Source of the DNA: JBMNQI01 sp050944055
Lineage (GTDB): Bacteria > Bacillota > Clostridia > Oscillospirales > Oscillospiraceae
Direction: 5' to 3'
NCBI GenBank assembly: GCA_050944055.1
Contig: JBMNQI010000064.1
Span: 1 to 11,891 of the forward strand
Length of the DNA stretch: 11,891 nt
A program made the translations under genes and the position numbers. Of this stretch, positions 1-7,038 are shown one piece after another; position 1 is the first letter of the stretch, and every line of letters begins with the position of its first letter. The notes under the pieces were generated by a model, which was not told where the DNA came from, made no database searches, and saw only the letters and a list, made by a program, of their open reading frames with translations.

Positions 1-93
1 GTCGCCGACCTAGAGACCGGAGACCGCAGCCTTGAGGAAATATTCATGCATTATTACGGGGGAGGCGACATCGGTGATAAGCGCGCTTTATAA
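1..93 (+). CDS. ABC transporter ATP-binding protein, C-terminal fragment
   Basis: Frame 1 is open from the window edge to a TAA at 91-93 and gives the last 30 residues of a protein. The stretch SLEEIFMHYYG is typical of the extreme C-terminus of ABC-2-type exporter ATPases, where 'LEEIF' closes the regulatory region after the nucleotide-binding domain. All Walker and signature motifs lie outside the window. The gene overlaps the next one by 20 bases (next start GTG at 74), in a different frame, so the two are probably translationally coupled and form one exporter. The ending and the neighbour both point to an ABC ATPase, but the fragment is too short to name a substrate. Confidence 0.75.
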   Translation, partial: VADLETGDRSLEEIFMHYYGGGDIGDKRAL

Positions 94-871
94 ACTGGGA
101 ATGAAGTCTCTTTGGAAAATGGTGCTTATTTTTGCAGCCGTCTTGTGCATGTATATAGTTGTTGTTATCTGGATGTTTGACCCGGAACTTGGCGCTGCGA
201 TCCTGGAGTTTGAAAAGGCCATGCCCGGCTTAATGGCCATGTTCGGCATGGAGACAACGGGGACGACACTGTTAAGCTTTATATCGTCATATCTCTACGG
301 CATGATCATGCTCGTCATGCCGATGATTTTCACAATCATTGCGGCCAACCGGCTTATCGCCCGTTTTGTGGACCGCGGCGCGATGGCCTGGCTCCTGGCC
401 GCACCTCATAAGCGCTCTAGCGTGGCGTTCACACAGGCGGCGGTGCTCTTGATATGCATCGTAACGCTAATTGTCTTCGCCGCGTGTCTCGGCGCCGCCT
501 GCTCCGCCGCAATGTTTCCGGGCGAGCTTGACATCGGGCCGTTTCTCAGGTTAAACCTCGGGTGCCTGTTCCTCCAGATCTTCATAGGCGGCTGGTGTTT
601 CTTATGCTCGTGCATATTCAACGAAACGCGAAAGAGCCTGCTTTGGGCGGCGGGACTGCCTGTATTGGAATACATCGTTCAGATGCTGGCAAATATGGGC
701 GGGAAGCTTGAAGGACTCAAATATGCCACGTTTTTCAGCCTCTTTGATCCCCGGGCGCTGGCAGAAAAGGCGTCCGGCGCTGTCTGGCCGCCGGTTATAC
801 TTTTGGCGGCGGGGCTTATAATGTTCGCGGCGTCAATATGCGTCTTCAATAAAAAGGATATGTGCGTATAA
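74..871 (+). CDS. ABC-2 type transporter permease
   Basis: Membrane subunit of an ABC exporter, 265 residues. I chose the GTG at 74 because a GGAGG at 61-65 lies 8 bases upstream and the reading then overlaps the end of the ATPase gene; an upstream TTG at 32 would add 14 residues without a good ribosome site. About six membrane segments are visible, near residues 15-35, 66-92, 118-148, 160-182, 188-208 and 238-258. The cytoplasmic segment after the second one (about 91-114, with RGAMAWLLAAPHKR) resembles the 'ERGTLEYLLSTPVSR' element of ABC-2 permeases. Size and topology fit the family. The substrate (lipid, peptide, drug or lantibiotic) cannot be told from this sequence. No regulator gene is visible on this side of the window. 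Confidence 0.8.
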   Translation: MISALYKLGMKSLWKMVLIFAAVLCMYIVVVIWMFDPELGAAILEFEKAMPGLMAMFGMETTGTTLLSFISSYLYGMIMLVMPMIFTIIAANRLIARFVDRGAMAWLLAAPHKRSSVAFTQAAVLLICIVTLIVFAACLGAACSAAMFPGELDIGPFLRLNLGCLFLQIFIGGWCFLCSCIFNETRKSLLWAAGLPVLEYIVQMLANMGGKLEGLKYATFFSLFDPRALAEKASGAVWPPVILLAAGLIMFAASICVFNKKDMCV

Positions 872-936
872 CACGAACGCCGGTTCCCGCCTTTGGCCTT
901 GCAGTTTCCGGGAATTGATGTTTAATGAGCAGCGGG

Positions 937-972
937 AAAAAAGGCTGCCCTGAGCGCGACAGGGCAGCCTTT
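937..972. terminator. Intrinsic terminator between convergent genes
   Basis: A perfect 12-bp stem (940-951 with 961-972, core GGCTGCCC/GGGCAGCC) with a 9-base loop. A run of six A at 937-942 precedes it, giving a six-U tract on the minus strand, while the plus strand has only TTT followed by GTG. It therefore looks strongest as the terminator of the minus-strand reductase gene ending at 1090, and may also stop transcripts from the exporter genes ending at 871. Confidence 0.8.
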
Positions 973-1089
973 GTGCATATAAGCGCCGCCGGCCCGCTTC
1001 GAGCCAGTATGGCATGGCGTATATCGCAGGCAGCTCCGGTTAAGAAGCACGTGCTAACAAAGCGGCGTTTTCGCCAAAAATGGCCGGCC

Positions 1090-3033
1090 TCACAGGTGCA
1101 TGGCCGCCGCGAAGGCCGAAGAGGTGGCGTCCATGATCTTCGCGGGCCTTACGCAGTCGCCGACCGGTATGAATTCGCGGGATTCGGACCTGAGCTCCTC
1201 CCGCAGAGCTTCGAGCGGGCGCATGCCCGTAGATATGACGATTGTGTCGGCCGGGAAGAAATGCTCTTTTCCGTTCCTGCCGGCGGCAATTACTCCCTCA
1301 GAATCGATCTTAGTGCACCTAAGGCCGAGCCTCGGGACAATATCATAGGCATTCATAGCCTTTTCTATGTAAATCCGCTGTATAGGGCTCGCGTCGGGCA
1401 TCGTTTCCTCCAGCATCTCGACAATCTCCACATCTTTTCCGAGCATAGCCATATGCACCGCGGTCTCGCAGCCCACCGTGCCGCCGCCCACTATCACGAC
1501 CTTCTGCCCGATTTGCTTTCCGCATTCGTACATGCCCTTGGCGATTATGACGTTGTCCCCGTCGGCGCCGGGTATGGGAGGGACGAAGGGCTCCGCCCCG
1601 ACGGCAGCTATGACGACGTCGGGCTTAAGCTCGGCCAGGAGCTTCGCATCCGCCTGCGTGTTGAGCCTTATCTCGGCGCCGCTCCTATGCAGCATTCTTA
1701 TAAGCCACTGGCAGTAGCGACGCATATCCTCCTTAAACGGGACATGTTTTGCGTATCGGAGGACACCGCCAAGCTCGCCCTCCTTTTCCACCAAAACGAC
1801 CCTGTGCCCGCGCTCGGCCGCGGTTATCGCCGCCTGCATGCCGCCCGGCCCGCCGCCTGCGACGAGGACGTTTTTCAGCTCTTTTGGTGCGGGCAGGCGG
1901 TCGTAGTCAAGCTCGCGGGATATGCGCGGGTTCACGGCGCAGCGGAGCTTGTGCGGCGTCATCAGCATGGAGTCCATGCAGCCGAGGCAGCGCAGGCACG
2001 GGCGTATTTCGTCGTCTTTGTCCAGATTGACCTTTTTCATGAAGAACGGGTCGGCGATGACGGTTCTGGCCGTGTTTATTACGTCGGCCTTTCCCGACTC
2101 AAGTATCTCCTCCATAAGCTCGGGCGCCGTTATGCCGCCCAGGCAGGCGACCGGCTTTGTCACAACCGATTTGAAGGCTTCGGCGAGATAAACATTCATC
2201 CCGTGCTTATCGTAGGGGCTGGGGCTCGCGGTTGTGCGCCCTTCGGGGTTGAACACGGTGCCGACGGACACGTTGAACATGTCCACCTTGTCGTTGAAGA
2301 TTTTAGCAAACTCCAGGCCGTCCTCGAGCGTGTAGCCCCCCTCGAAATCCTCTGTGCCGGAGATGCGAAGCTCGATCGGGAAGCCGGGGCCGCATTTTTC
2401 GCGTATGCAATCAAGCACCATGAGCGTGAAGCGGGCGCGGTTATAATGGCTGCCGCCGAAGCGGTCCTTCCGTTTATTGATTAGCGGCGAGAGGAAGGAG
2501 CCGAGGAGCCAGCCGTGGCCCGCGTGGACCTGGCACATGTCAAACCCGCACTGCTTTAGCCTGAGCGCCGCGTCGCCGAAGCACTCGGTTATAAATTCAA
2601 TTAGATCCTCATCCATCTCCTCGACCTGGTCGCCGAACGGGTTAAGCATGGCGGACGGCCCGATGGGATTCCTGCCGCCCAGGAAGTCTGAATTGCACAT
2701 CGCGCCTCCGTGAGCCAACTGGAGCGAGGCGATAGCCCCGTGCTGGTGTATGGCGTCAGAAATCTCGGCCAAGACGGGGACTATGTCCGGATCGTCGAGC
2801 GCGAGCATATGCCTGTGCGAAAGGCCTGTCGGCCGGTGCACCGGCGTTTCCCCGATTGTCACAATTGCGCAGCCGCCCTTTGCTTTTTCGGCGTAGTAAG
2901 CTATTCCGCCGGGCTTCATATAATCTCGTGCGTCGAATTCCTGAAGAGAAGTCGCGCTGGCCTCGACGCGGTTGCGAAGCGTTAGGCAGCCGACCTTCAG
3001 CGGGCTTTGGAGTACGGGAAATCTGCGTTCCAT
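1090..3033 (-). CDS. NADH:flavin oxidoreductase / enoate reductase-like (Old Yellow Enzyme family) with Fe-S cluster
   Basis: A 647-residue multidomain flavoprotein of the 2,4-dienoyl-CoA reductase, enoate reductase and trimethylamine dehydrogenase group. Residues 1 to about 340 form the FMN-binding barrel, including VHAGHGWLLGSFLSP (169-183) and the N-x-R-x-D-x-x-GGS stretch ending near 195. A cysteine set C346-x2-C349-x2-C352-x12-C365 should hold a 4Fe-4S cluster; its spacing matches trimethylamine dehydrogenase. Residues about 388-422 carry the FAD GxGxxG motif (AGGGPGG), and about 511-540 the NAD(P) motif (GGGTVG). The C-terminus (VGDC... then an Ala-rich helix) is complete. Family chemistry is NAD(P)H-driven reduction of an activated C=C bond through FAD, Fe-S and FMN, in the cytoplasm. 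ATG start with GAGGG upstream. It stands alone on this strand with its own promoter and terminator. The substrate is unknown: cinnamate-like, bile-acid-like and dienoyl-CoA substrates are all possible. Trp175 occupies the place where many relatives have a catalytic Tyr. Confidence 0.88.
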   Translation of the reverse strand: MERRFPVLQSPLKVGCLTLRNRVEASATSLQEFDARDYMKPGGIAYYAEKAKGGCAIVTIGETPVHRPTGLSHRHMLALDDPDIVPVLAEISDAIHQHGAIASLQLAHGGAMCNSDFLGGRNPIGPSAMLNPFGDQVEEMDEDLIEFITECFGDAALRLKQCGFDMCQVHAGHGWLLGSFLSPLINKRKDRFGGSHYNRARFTLMVLDCIREKCGPGFPIELRISGTEDFEGGYTLEDGLEFAKIFNDKVDMFNVSVGTVFNPEGRTTASPSPYDKHGMNVYLAEAFKSVVTKPVACLGGITAPELMEEILESGKADVINTARTVIADPFFMKKVNLDKDDEIRPCLRCLGCMDSMLMTPHKLRCAVNPRISRELDYDRLPAPKELKNVLVAGGGPGGMQAAITAAERGHRVVLVEKEGELGGVLRYAKHVPFKEDMRRYCQWLIRMLHRSGAEIRLNTQADAKLLAELKPDVVIAAVGAEPFVPPIPGADGDNVIIAKGMYECGKQIGQKVVIVGGGTVGCETAVHMAMLGKDVEIVEMLEETMPDASPIQRIYIEKAMNAYDIVPRLGLRCTKIDSEGVIAAGRNGKEHFFPADTIVISTGMRPLEALREELRSESREFIPVGDCVRPAKIMDATSSAFAAAMHL

Positions 3034-3090
3034 CTTTACCCTCTTTTCTGCCAGTTGCAGCGGAGCAATGGCGATATTTGTTATATATCG

Positions 3091-3119
3091 ATTCTATACT
3101 CGAATTCCGTTAAAGTCAA
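3091..3119 (-). promoter_or_regulatory. Sigma-A-type promoter of the flavoprotein reductase gene
   Basis: On the minus strand TTGACT (3114-3119) and TAGAAT (3091-3096) are separated by 17 bases. This would start transcription near 3084, giving an untranslated leader of about 50 bases before the ATG at 3033. The hexamers and spacing are close to the vegetative consensus. Confidence 0.65.
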
Positions 3120-3177
3120 CGAGCGGCGCCGCCTACATAAAGGCAATGGATATAATGCATAAATATACGCGTTTCGC

Positions 3178-3206
3178 TTGCATTTCAGAGCCGGAGGGAT
3201 TATAAT
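3178..3206 (+). promoter_or_regulatory. Sigma-A-type promoter of the amino acid importer operon
   Basis: TTGCAT (3178-3183), a 17-base spacer and a perfect TATAAT (3201-3206), placed about 47 bases before the binding-protein ATG. It diverges from the reductase promoter at 3091-3119, the two -35 boxes lying about 58 bases apart, so one regulator could act on both. A second TATAAT at 3151 has no -35 partner. Confidence 0.7.
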
Positions 3207-3252
3207 CGTCAGGTAAATTCATTAAAAATACATCTGTATTCGGGAGGATAAT

Positions 3253-4095
3253 ATGAAAAAGCTGCTTTCCGTCATTCTCTGCGCCGCGCTGATTCTTTCG
3301 CTTGCGGCTCTTGTTGGCTGCAATAAGGAGGAAAAAGCGCCCGCCGACACACCCGCGCAGGCCGGATCCGAATCCGCCGCGGAGCCCGCAGAGGCCCCCG
3401 CCGAAGCGCCCGCTGAAAGCAAGGGGACGCTGGTTATGGGAACAAACGCCCAATTCCCGCCGTACGAGTACTATGAGGGCGGCAAAATAGTCGGAATAGA
3501 CGCCGATATCGCCCAGGCCATATGCGACAAGCTCGGCTACGAGCTTAAAATCGAGGATATGGAGTTTGACTCCATCATCCCCTCCGTAAAAAGCGGCAAG
3601 ATTGATTTCGGCATGGCCGGCATGACCGTCACAGACGAGCGCCTTGTGGAAGTGGATTTTTCCACGAGCTACGCCACAGGCGTCCAGGTGATCATTGTTA
3701 AGGAGGATTCCCCGATAACAAGCGTAGACGATCTCTTCGGCGACCAGAACTATACGATAGGCGTCCAGCTTGCCACCACCGGCGACCTCTACGCAACCTG
3801 GGACATCGAGGACGAGGGACTCGGCACGGTTGACCGCTATAATAAGGGCGCCGACGCCGTTATGGCGCTGACGCAGGGCAAGGTCGACTGCGTTATAATC
3901 GACAATGAGCCTGCCAAAAAATTCGTCGAAGCCAATCCCGGGCTAAAAATACTGGACACCGAGTACGCGCTTGAGGACTACGCCATAGCCGTTCAGAAGG
4001 ACAATTCTCTGCTTGACGAGCTAAACGGGGCGCTTGAAGAGCTCATAGCGGACGGCACGGTGCAGAGCATTATTGACAAGTACATAAAAGCCTGA
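3253..4095 (+). CDS. Polar amino acid ABC transporter, substrate-binding lipoprotein
   Basis: Extracellular receptor of the importer encoded by this and the next two genes; 280 residues. Residues 1-22 are a lipoprotein signal (MKKLL, hydrophobic core, then LVGC), with Cys23 the predicted lipidated residue. A Pro/Ala/Glu-rich linker (about 28-57) tethers a family 3 bacterial solute-binding domain (about 58-280). Seen in it are the N-terminal strand with NAQFPPYEY, the G-x-D-x-D-x-A element (81-87), TVTDER with Arg130 (the position that binds the amino acid carboxylate in this family), VDFS, and IIDNEPA (215-221). ATG at 3253 has GGAGG 5 bases upstream. The domain supports a polar amino acid such as Gln, Glu, Arg, Lys or cystine, but I cannot choose among them. 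Confidence 0.9.
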   Translation: MKKLLSVILCAALILSLAALVGCNKEEKAPADTPAQAGSESAAEPAEAPAEAPAESKGTLVMGTNAQFPPYEYYEGGKIVGIDADIAQAICDKLGYELKIEDMEFDSIIPSVKSGKIDFGMAGMTVTDERLVEVDFSTSYATGVQVIIVKEDSPITSVDDLFGDQNYTIGVQLATTGDLYATWDIEDEGLGTVDRYNKGADAVMALTQGKVDCVIIDNEPAKKFVEANPGLKILDTEYALEDYAIAVQKDNSLLDELNGALEELIADGTVQSIIDKYIKA

Positions 4096-4109
4096 TAAGA
4101 AAGTTTACG

Positions 4110-4142
4110 CAGTGCGCCGGGCGGAAAGCGCCCGGCGCACTG
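4110..4142 (+). repeat. Intercistronic hairpin between binding protein and permease
   Basis: A perfect 14-bp GC-rich stem (4110-4123 with 4129-4142) closed by a GAAAG loop, 15 bases after the binding-protein stop. No T run follows (GGGTTGAG), so it is not a typical full terminator. Such structures commonly protect the upstream message or allow only partial read-through, which would give more binding protein than permease and ATPase. Confidence 0.7.
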
Positions 4143-4211
4143 TGGGTTGAGCCGACGATATTGGCGGGAACGGATTCCCTGCCGGTATTATTGAATAAAG
4201 GAGCTAATCGG

Positions 4212-4937
4212 ATGGCCGAATACTGGGAGAGCTTCACCCAAAAATTTCATATTGCCTTCATAAAGGACGACCGCTGGCTGTATCTGCTGAAAGGCCTTGG
4301 CAATACGCTGAAGCTGACGTTTTTGGCGCTGCTGCTCGGGCTTGCTCTCGGAATCGTCTTCGCCCTCATACGGACCACGTGGGACAAACAAAATCACACG
4401 ATGCGCGGGCTGAAGAAGCTTATACTCGGTTTTTTCAACGCGCTGGCAAAGGTATACATAACCGTAATACGCGGAACGCCCGTCGTCGTCCAGATTATGA
4501 TAATCTTCTTCGTCATCATGGCGTCGTCAAACAATAAGGTTCTTGCGGGCGTAATAGCCTTCGGCATAAACTCCGGGGCATATGTCGAGGAGATAATCCG
4601 CGCGGGCATCATGTCTATAGACATTGGGCAGACGGAAGCGGGCAGGAGCCTTGGCTTCAATTACGTGCAGACCATGGGGTATATCGTGCTCCCGCAGGCA
4701 TTTAAGAATGTGCTGCCGGCGCTGGCAAACGAGTTTATCACGCTGCTCAAGGAGACGGCCGTCGCGGGTTACGTCGGGCTGACGGAACTGACGATGGGGG
4801 CAAATATCATACGGGGCATAACTTATCAGAGCTTTATGCCCCTGCTTGCCGCCGCTCTTATATACCTGATTCTTGTCATGTTCTTCTCATGGCTGGTCGG
4901 GAAGCTTGAAAGGAGGCTGCGCGGCAGTGAGAGATAA
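4212..4937 (+). CDS. Amino acid ABC transporter permease (HisM/GlnP-like)
   Basis: Membrane subunit of the amino acid importer, 241 residues. I chose the ATG at 4212 because AAAGGAG (4197-4203) lies 8 bases upstream; a TTG at 4161 would add 17 residues and sits next to the hairpin without a ribosome site. Visible family marks are the N-terminal GLGNTLKLTF segment (28-37), VIRGTPVVVQ (85-94), and the cytoplasmic EAA loop (about 142-161, TEAGRSLG ... IVLPQA) that docks on the ATPase. About five membrane segments are predicted, the last at 207-231. Only one permease gene is present, so a homodimer is likely. The 3' end overlaps the ATPase start by 11 bases. Confidence 0.9.
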   Translation: MAEYWESFTQKFHIAFIKDDRWLYLLKGLGNTLKLTFLALLLGLALGIVFALIRTTWDKQNHTMRGLKKLILGFFNALAKVYITVIRGTPVVVQIMIIFFVIMASSNNKVLAGVIAFGINSGAYVEEIIRAGIMSIDIGQTEAGRSLGFNYVQTMGYIVLPQAFKNVLPALANEFITLLKETAVAGYVGLTELTMGANIIRGITYQSFMPLLAAALIYLILVMFFSWLVGKLERRLRGSER

Positions 4938-5706
4938 CAACAGCGCGTCCAGGCGGCCGGTGCAAGACGGCGAAGTCCTTATTAAGGTCGAGGGGCTTCA
5001 GAAATATTTCAGCGAAACGATACATGCGCTGGACGGGATTGACGCAGAGGTGAGAAAGGGAGAGGTGCTGGTCGTCATCGGGCCCTCCGGTTCCGGAAAA
5101 TCAACCTTCCTTCGCTGCCTTAACCTCCTCGAAGTGCCGACGAGCGGGCGCATCCTCTTTGAAGGAATTGACATCACAGACCCGAAGACGGATATAAACC
5201 TCCACAGGCGCAAAATGGGTATGGTTTTCCAGCATTTCAACCTCTTCCCGAACATGACGGTTCTGGGGAACATGACTCTCGGGCCGATTAAGCTCCTCGG
5301 CAAATCAAAAAAAGAGGCCGAGGAATATGCGATGGCGCTGCTCCGGCGCGTCAACCTGGCCGACAGGGCTAAGTCATACCCGAGCCAGCTCTCGGGCGGC
5401 CAGCAGCAGCGCATAGCCATAGTCCGGGCGCTTTGCATGCAGCCGGACGTCATGCTGTTCGACGAGCCGACGAGCGCGCTCGACCCGGAGATGGTCGGCG
5501 AGGTGCTCGAAGTTATGCGCAGCCTCGCCAGGGAGGACAGGATTACGATGGTTGTCGTCACGCATGAGATGGGCTTTGCCCGCGAGGTCGGCACGCGCAT
5601 CATTTTTATGGACGAGGGCAAAATCGTCGAGGAGGACACGCCGGCCGAGTTATTTTCAAACCCGAAGAGCGAAAGGCTCAAGGCCTTCCTCAGCAAAATG
5701 CTATAA
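4927..5706 (+). CDS. Amino acid ABC transporter ATP-binding protein (GlnQ/HisP-like)
   Basis: Cytoplasmic ATPase of the importer, 259 residues. All motifs are intact: Walker A GPSGSGKST (52-60), Q-loop Gln102 in VFQHFNLF, ABC signature LSGGQQQR (155-162), Walker B VMLFDEP (175-181, Glu180 catalytic), D-loop SALD (183-186) and switch His213 in VTHEMGFA. These sequences are typical of the polar amino acid (GlnQ/HisP/ArtP) branch. GTG start at 4927, preceded by AAAGGAGG (4909-4916) inside the permease gene and overlapping it by 11 bases, so the two are translationally coupled. An in-frame TTG at 4873 lies deep inside the permease gene and is not the likely start. Last gene of the operon. Confidence 0.93.
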   Translation: MRDNNSASRRPVQDGEVLIKVEGLQKYFSETIHALDGIDAEVRKGEVLVVIGPSGSGKSTFLRCLNLLEVPTSGRILFEGIDITDPKTDINLHRRKMGMVFQHFNLFPNMTVLGNMTLGPIKLLGKSKKEAEEYAMALLRRVNLADRAKSYPSQLSGGQQQRIAIVRALCMQPDVMLFDEPTSALDPEMVGEVLEVMRSLAREDRITMVVVTHEMGFAREVGTRIIFMDEGKIVEEDTPAELFSNPKSERLKAFLSKML

Positions 5707-5712
5707 TTAAGA

Positions 5713-5743
5713 AACGGGGGCTGCCGAAGCGGCGGTCCCCGTT
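5713..5743 (+). terminator. Putative terminator after the importer operon
   Basis: A 14-bp stem (5713-5726 with 5730-5743, two G-T wobbles, 3-base loop), 6 bases after the ATPase stop. The outer AACGGGG/CCCCGTT arm is strong. No proper T run follows (CAATCTGG), so it could be a weak or Rho-assisted terminator or an mRNA end stabiliser. Confidence 0.5.
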
Positions 5744-5795
5744 CAATCTGGCGGCAAACCAGTTAAGACCGCCTCGGCGCTGACGTAAAATAATA

Positions 5796-5824
5796 TTGTC
5801 TAGTTTCAGAGTATGGGATATAAT
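5796..5824 (+). promoter_or_regulatory. Sigma-A-type promoter of proC
   Basis: TTGTCT (5796-5801), a 17-base spacer and a perfect TATAAT (5819-5824), 26 bases before the proC ATG. The short leader leaves room only for the ribosome site GGGAGG (5839-5844), 6 bases before the start. Confidence 0.65.
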
Positions 5825-5850
5825 AGCAAAAAGCTCTCGGGAGGAAGAAT

Positions 5851-6663
5851 ATGAAAAAGATAGCGTTTATCGGTACCGGCAATATGGGCGGGGCTCTCAT
5901 ACGCTCCGTCTGCACAACTATCGACCCGGATGAAGTAGTCATAACCGACTGTCAGATTTCAAAGGCCGCCGAGCTGGCTGAGGAGCTCGGCTGCGATACT
6001 GCCGAGGATAACGCCTCCGCGGCGGTCGCCGCGAAATATGTGGTGCTTTGCGTCAAACCTCAGGTGCTGCACGACGTTCTGCGCGAAATCGCGCCGTTTT
6101 TAAGCGAAGGGCAGGTACTAGTCTCCATAGCTGCCGGAATCACGATGGATTCGATGTACTCCGTACTCCTGGCCGCCGGGAAGGAGATACCCATGATACG
6201 ACTGCTGCCGAACACGCCCGCCGCGATCGGCCAGGGGCTCATACTGCTTGCCCCGGATAAGAACGTTTCCGAACGCGACATAGCGTCTCTTGAGGACATA
6301 CTTGCCGGCTGCGGCAGAATAGACCGTACCGAAGAAAAATACGCGGACGCGATAATGACTATAGGCGGCTGCACGCCGGCTTTTGCCTATATGTTCATCG
6401 AAGCCCTGGCGGACGGCGCGGTCATGGCCGGCCTGCCGCGCCAGAAGGCGCAGGAATACGCGGCGCAGGCCGTTCTGGGCGCCGCTGCGATGGTGCTCGA
6501 AACGGGCATGCATCCCGGCCTGCTCAAGGACAACGTATGCTCTCCCGCGGGGTCAACTATAGTCGGCGTGGGCTGCCTCGAAAATGCCGGCTTCAGAAGC
6601 GCCGCTATGACGGCCGTCTTCGAGGCCTATAATAAGACGGTCGAGCTCGGAAAACCGCGCTGA
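5851..6663 (+). CDS. proC: Pyrroline-5-carboxylate reductase
   Basis: Catalyses the last step of proline synthesis, reducing 1-pyrroline-5-carboxylate with NAD(P)H in the cytoplasm. The protein has 270 residues, normal for the family. The N-terminal Rossmann fold starts with IGTGNMGGAL (7-16). LCVKPQ (66-71) and RLLPNTPAAIGQG (117-129) are family hallmarks around the dinucleotide site. The C-terminal helical dimer and substrate region carries GGCTPAFAYMFIEALADGAV (172-191) and the family signature region at about 229-245 (SPAGSTIVGVGCLEN), where many relatives have PGGTT. It is monocistronic, with its own promoter and a hairpin after it. Proline made here could serve protein synthesis, osmotic balance or amino acid fermentation; the sequence does not say which. 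Confidence 0.93.
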   Translation: MKKIAFIGTGNMGGALIRSVCTTIDPDEVVITDCQISKAAELAEELGCDTAEDNASAAVAAKYVVLCVKPQVLHDVLREIAPFLSEGQVLVSIAAGITMDSMYSVLLAAGKEIPMIRLLPNTPAAIGQGLILLAPDKNVSERDIASLEDILAGCGRIDRTEEKYADAIMTIGGCTPAFAYMFIEALADGAVMAGLPRQKAQEYAAQAVLGAAAMVLETGMHPGLLKDNVCSPAGSTIVGVGCLENAGFRSAAMTAVFEAYNKTVELGKPR

Positions 6664-6670
6664 CCTGTGT

Positions 6671-6693
6671 TATCGCCGCGTGCGGCGGCGATA
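6671..6693 (+). terminator. Hairpin just after proC
   Basis: A perfect 9-bp stem (TATCGCCGC 6671-6679 with 6685-6693, loop GTGCG), 7 bases after the proC stop, followed by TTATAATG. The weak T content makes it a modest terminator; a second, stronger hairpin follows at 6734-6767. Confidence 0.45.
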
Positions 6694-6733
6694 TTATAAT
6701 GAGCATAACCAGCACATGTGATATGTAATGCAG

Positions 6734-6770
6734 GCAAAGCCGCTTTCGCTCCCGAGAGCGGTTTTGCTTG
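6734..6770 (+). terminator. Intrinsic terminator downstream of proC
   Basis: A 15-bp stem (6734-6748 with 6753-6767, two G-T wobbles, loop CTCC) with core GCCGCTTTCG/CGAGAGCGGT. TTTTGCTTGTT follows the GC core, and AAA before the core can pair with the first U residues, the usual shape of an intrinsic terminator. With the hairpin at 6671-6693 it makes a tandem stop between proC and htrA. Confidence 0.65.
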
Positions 6771-6865
6771 TTCCGGCAATAATAAAACAGGCGGCGCCGC
6801 GCCCTTCCTCTCAATAATTCAATGTTGTCCGCAGGGCTTTTATATGCGCTTTGAGCTTCGCGCAC

Positions 6866-6925
6866 ATTTAATTTTTAAAAAGTTTAAAAATTAAATAATT
6901 TTTCTTCATGATTTTTTCAAAAAAT
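6866..6925. repeat. AT-rich inverted repeats upstream of htrA
   Basis: Within the 375-base gap between proC and htrA (6664-7038), base composition drops sharply to A and T at about 6865-6950. It holds a perfect 14-bp inverted repeat (6866-6879 and 6883-6896, 3-base spacer AAG) and a second 7-bp one (ATTTTTT/AAAAAAT, 6911-6925, 1-base spacer). They lack a GC core, so they are not ordinary terminators. They could be an operator, an UP-element-like promoter aid or a bent-DNA site. I see no clear -35/-10 pair; GATAAT at 6957-6962 is a possible -10. Confidence 0.6.
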
Positions 6926-7038
6926 ATAACTATTATTTAAGTGAAAATATAGACCAGATAATGCCGGGCGGATAACCATGAAGCCGGACCCGAATTAAAA
7001 TTCTCTTTGCAAGCAATTCTGTTTAAGGAGTGTTACAC

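Noticed and set aside
925..2484. 519-codon open frame on the plus strand
   Set aside because: It lies almost wholly opposite the reductase gene, whose minus-strand protein has clear flavin, Fe-S and NAD(P) motifs. It begins inside a terminator hairpin, lacks a ribosome site and shows no recognisable domain. Long antisense frames are expected in GC-rich DNA.
3151..3156. Additional TATAAT upstream of the importer operon
   Set aside because: The matching -35 position (3128-3133) reads GCCGCC, so it is not a promoter by itself.
4161..4211. TTG-initiated N-terminal extension of the permease
   Set aside because: No ribosome site precedes 4161, whereas the ATG at 4212 has AAAGGAG at the right distance and gives a normal family N-terminus.
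4873..4926. TTG-initiated extension of the importer ATPase
   Set aside because: It would overlap 65 bases of the permease gene; the GTG at 4927 has AAAGGAGG upstream and suits the family length.
6605..6865. 86-codon minus-strand frame after proC
   Set aside because: It spans both terminator hairpins and the end of proC, is rich in Arg and has no ribosome site or family resemblance.
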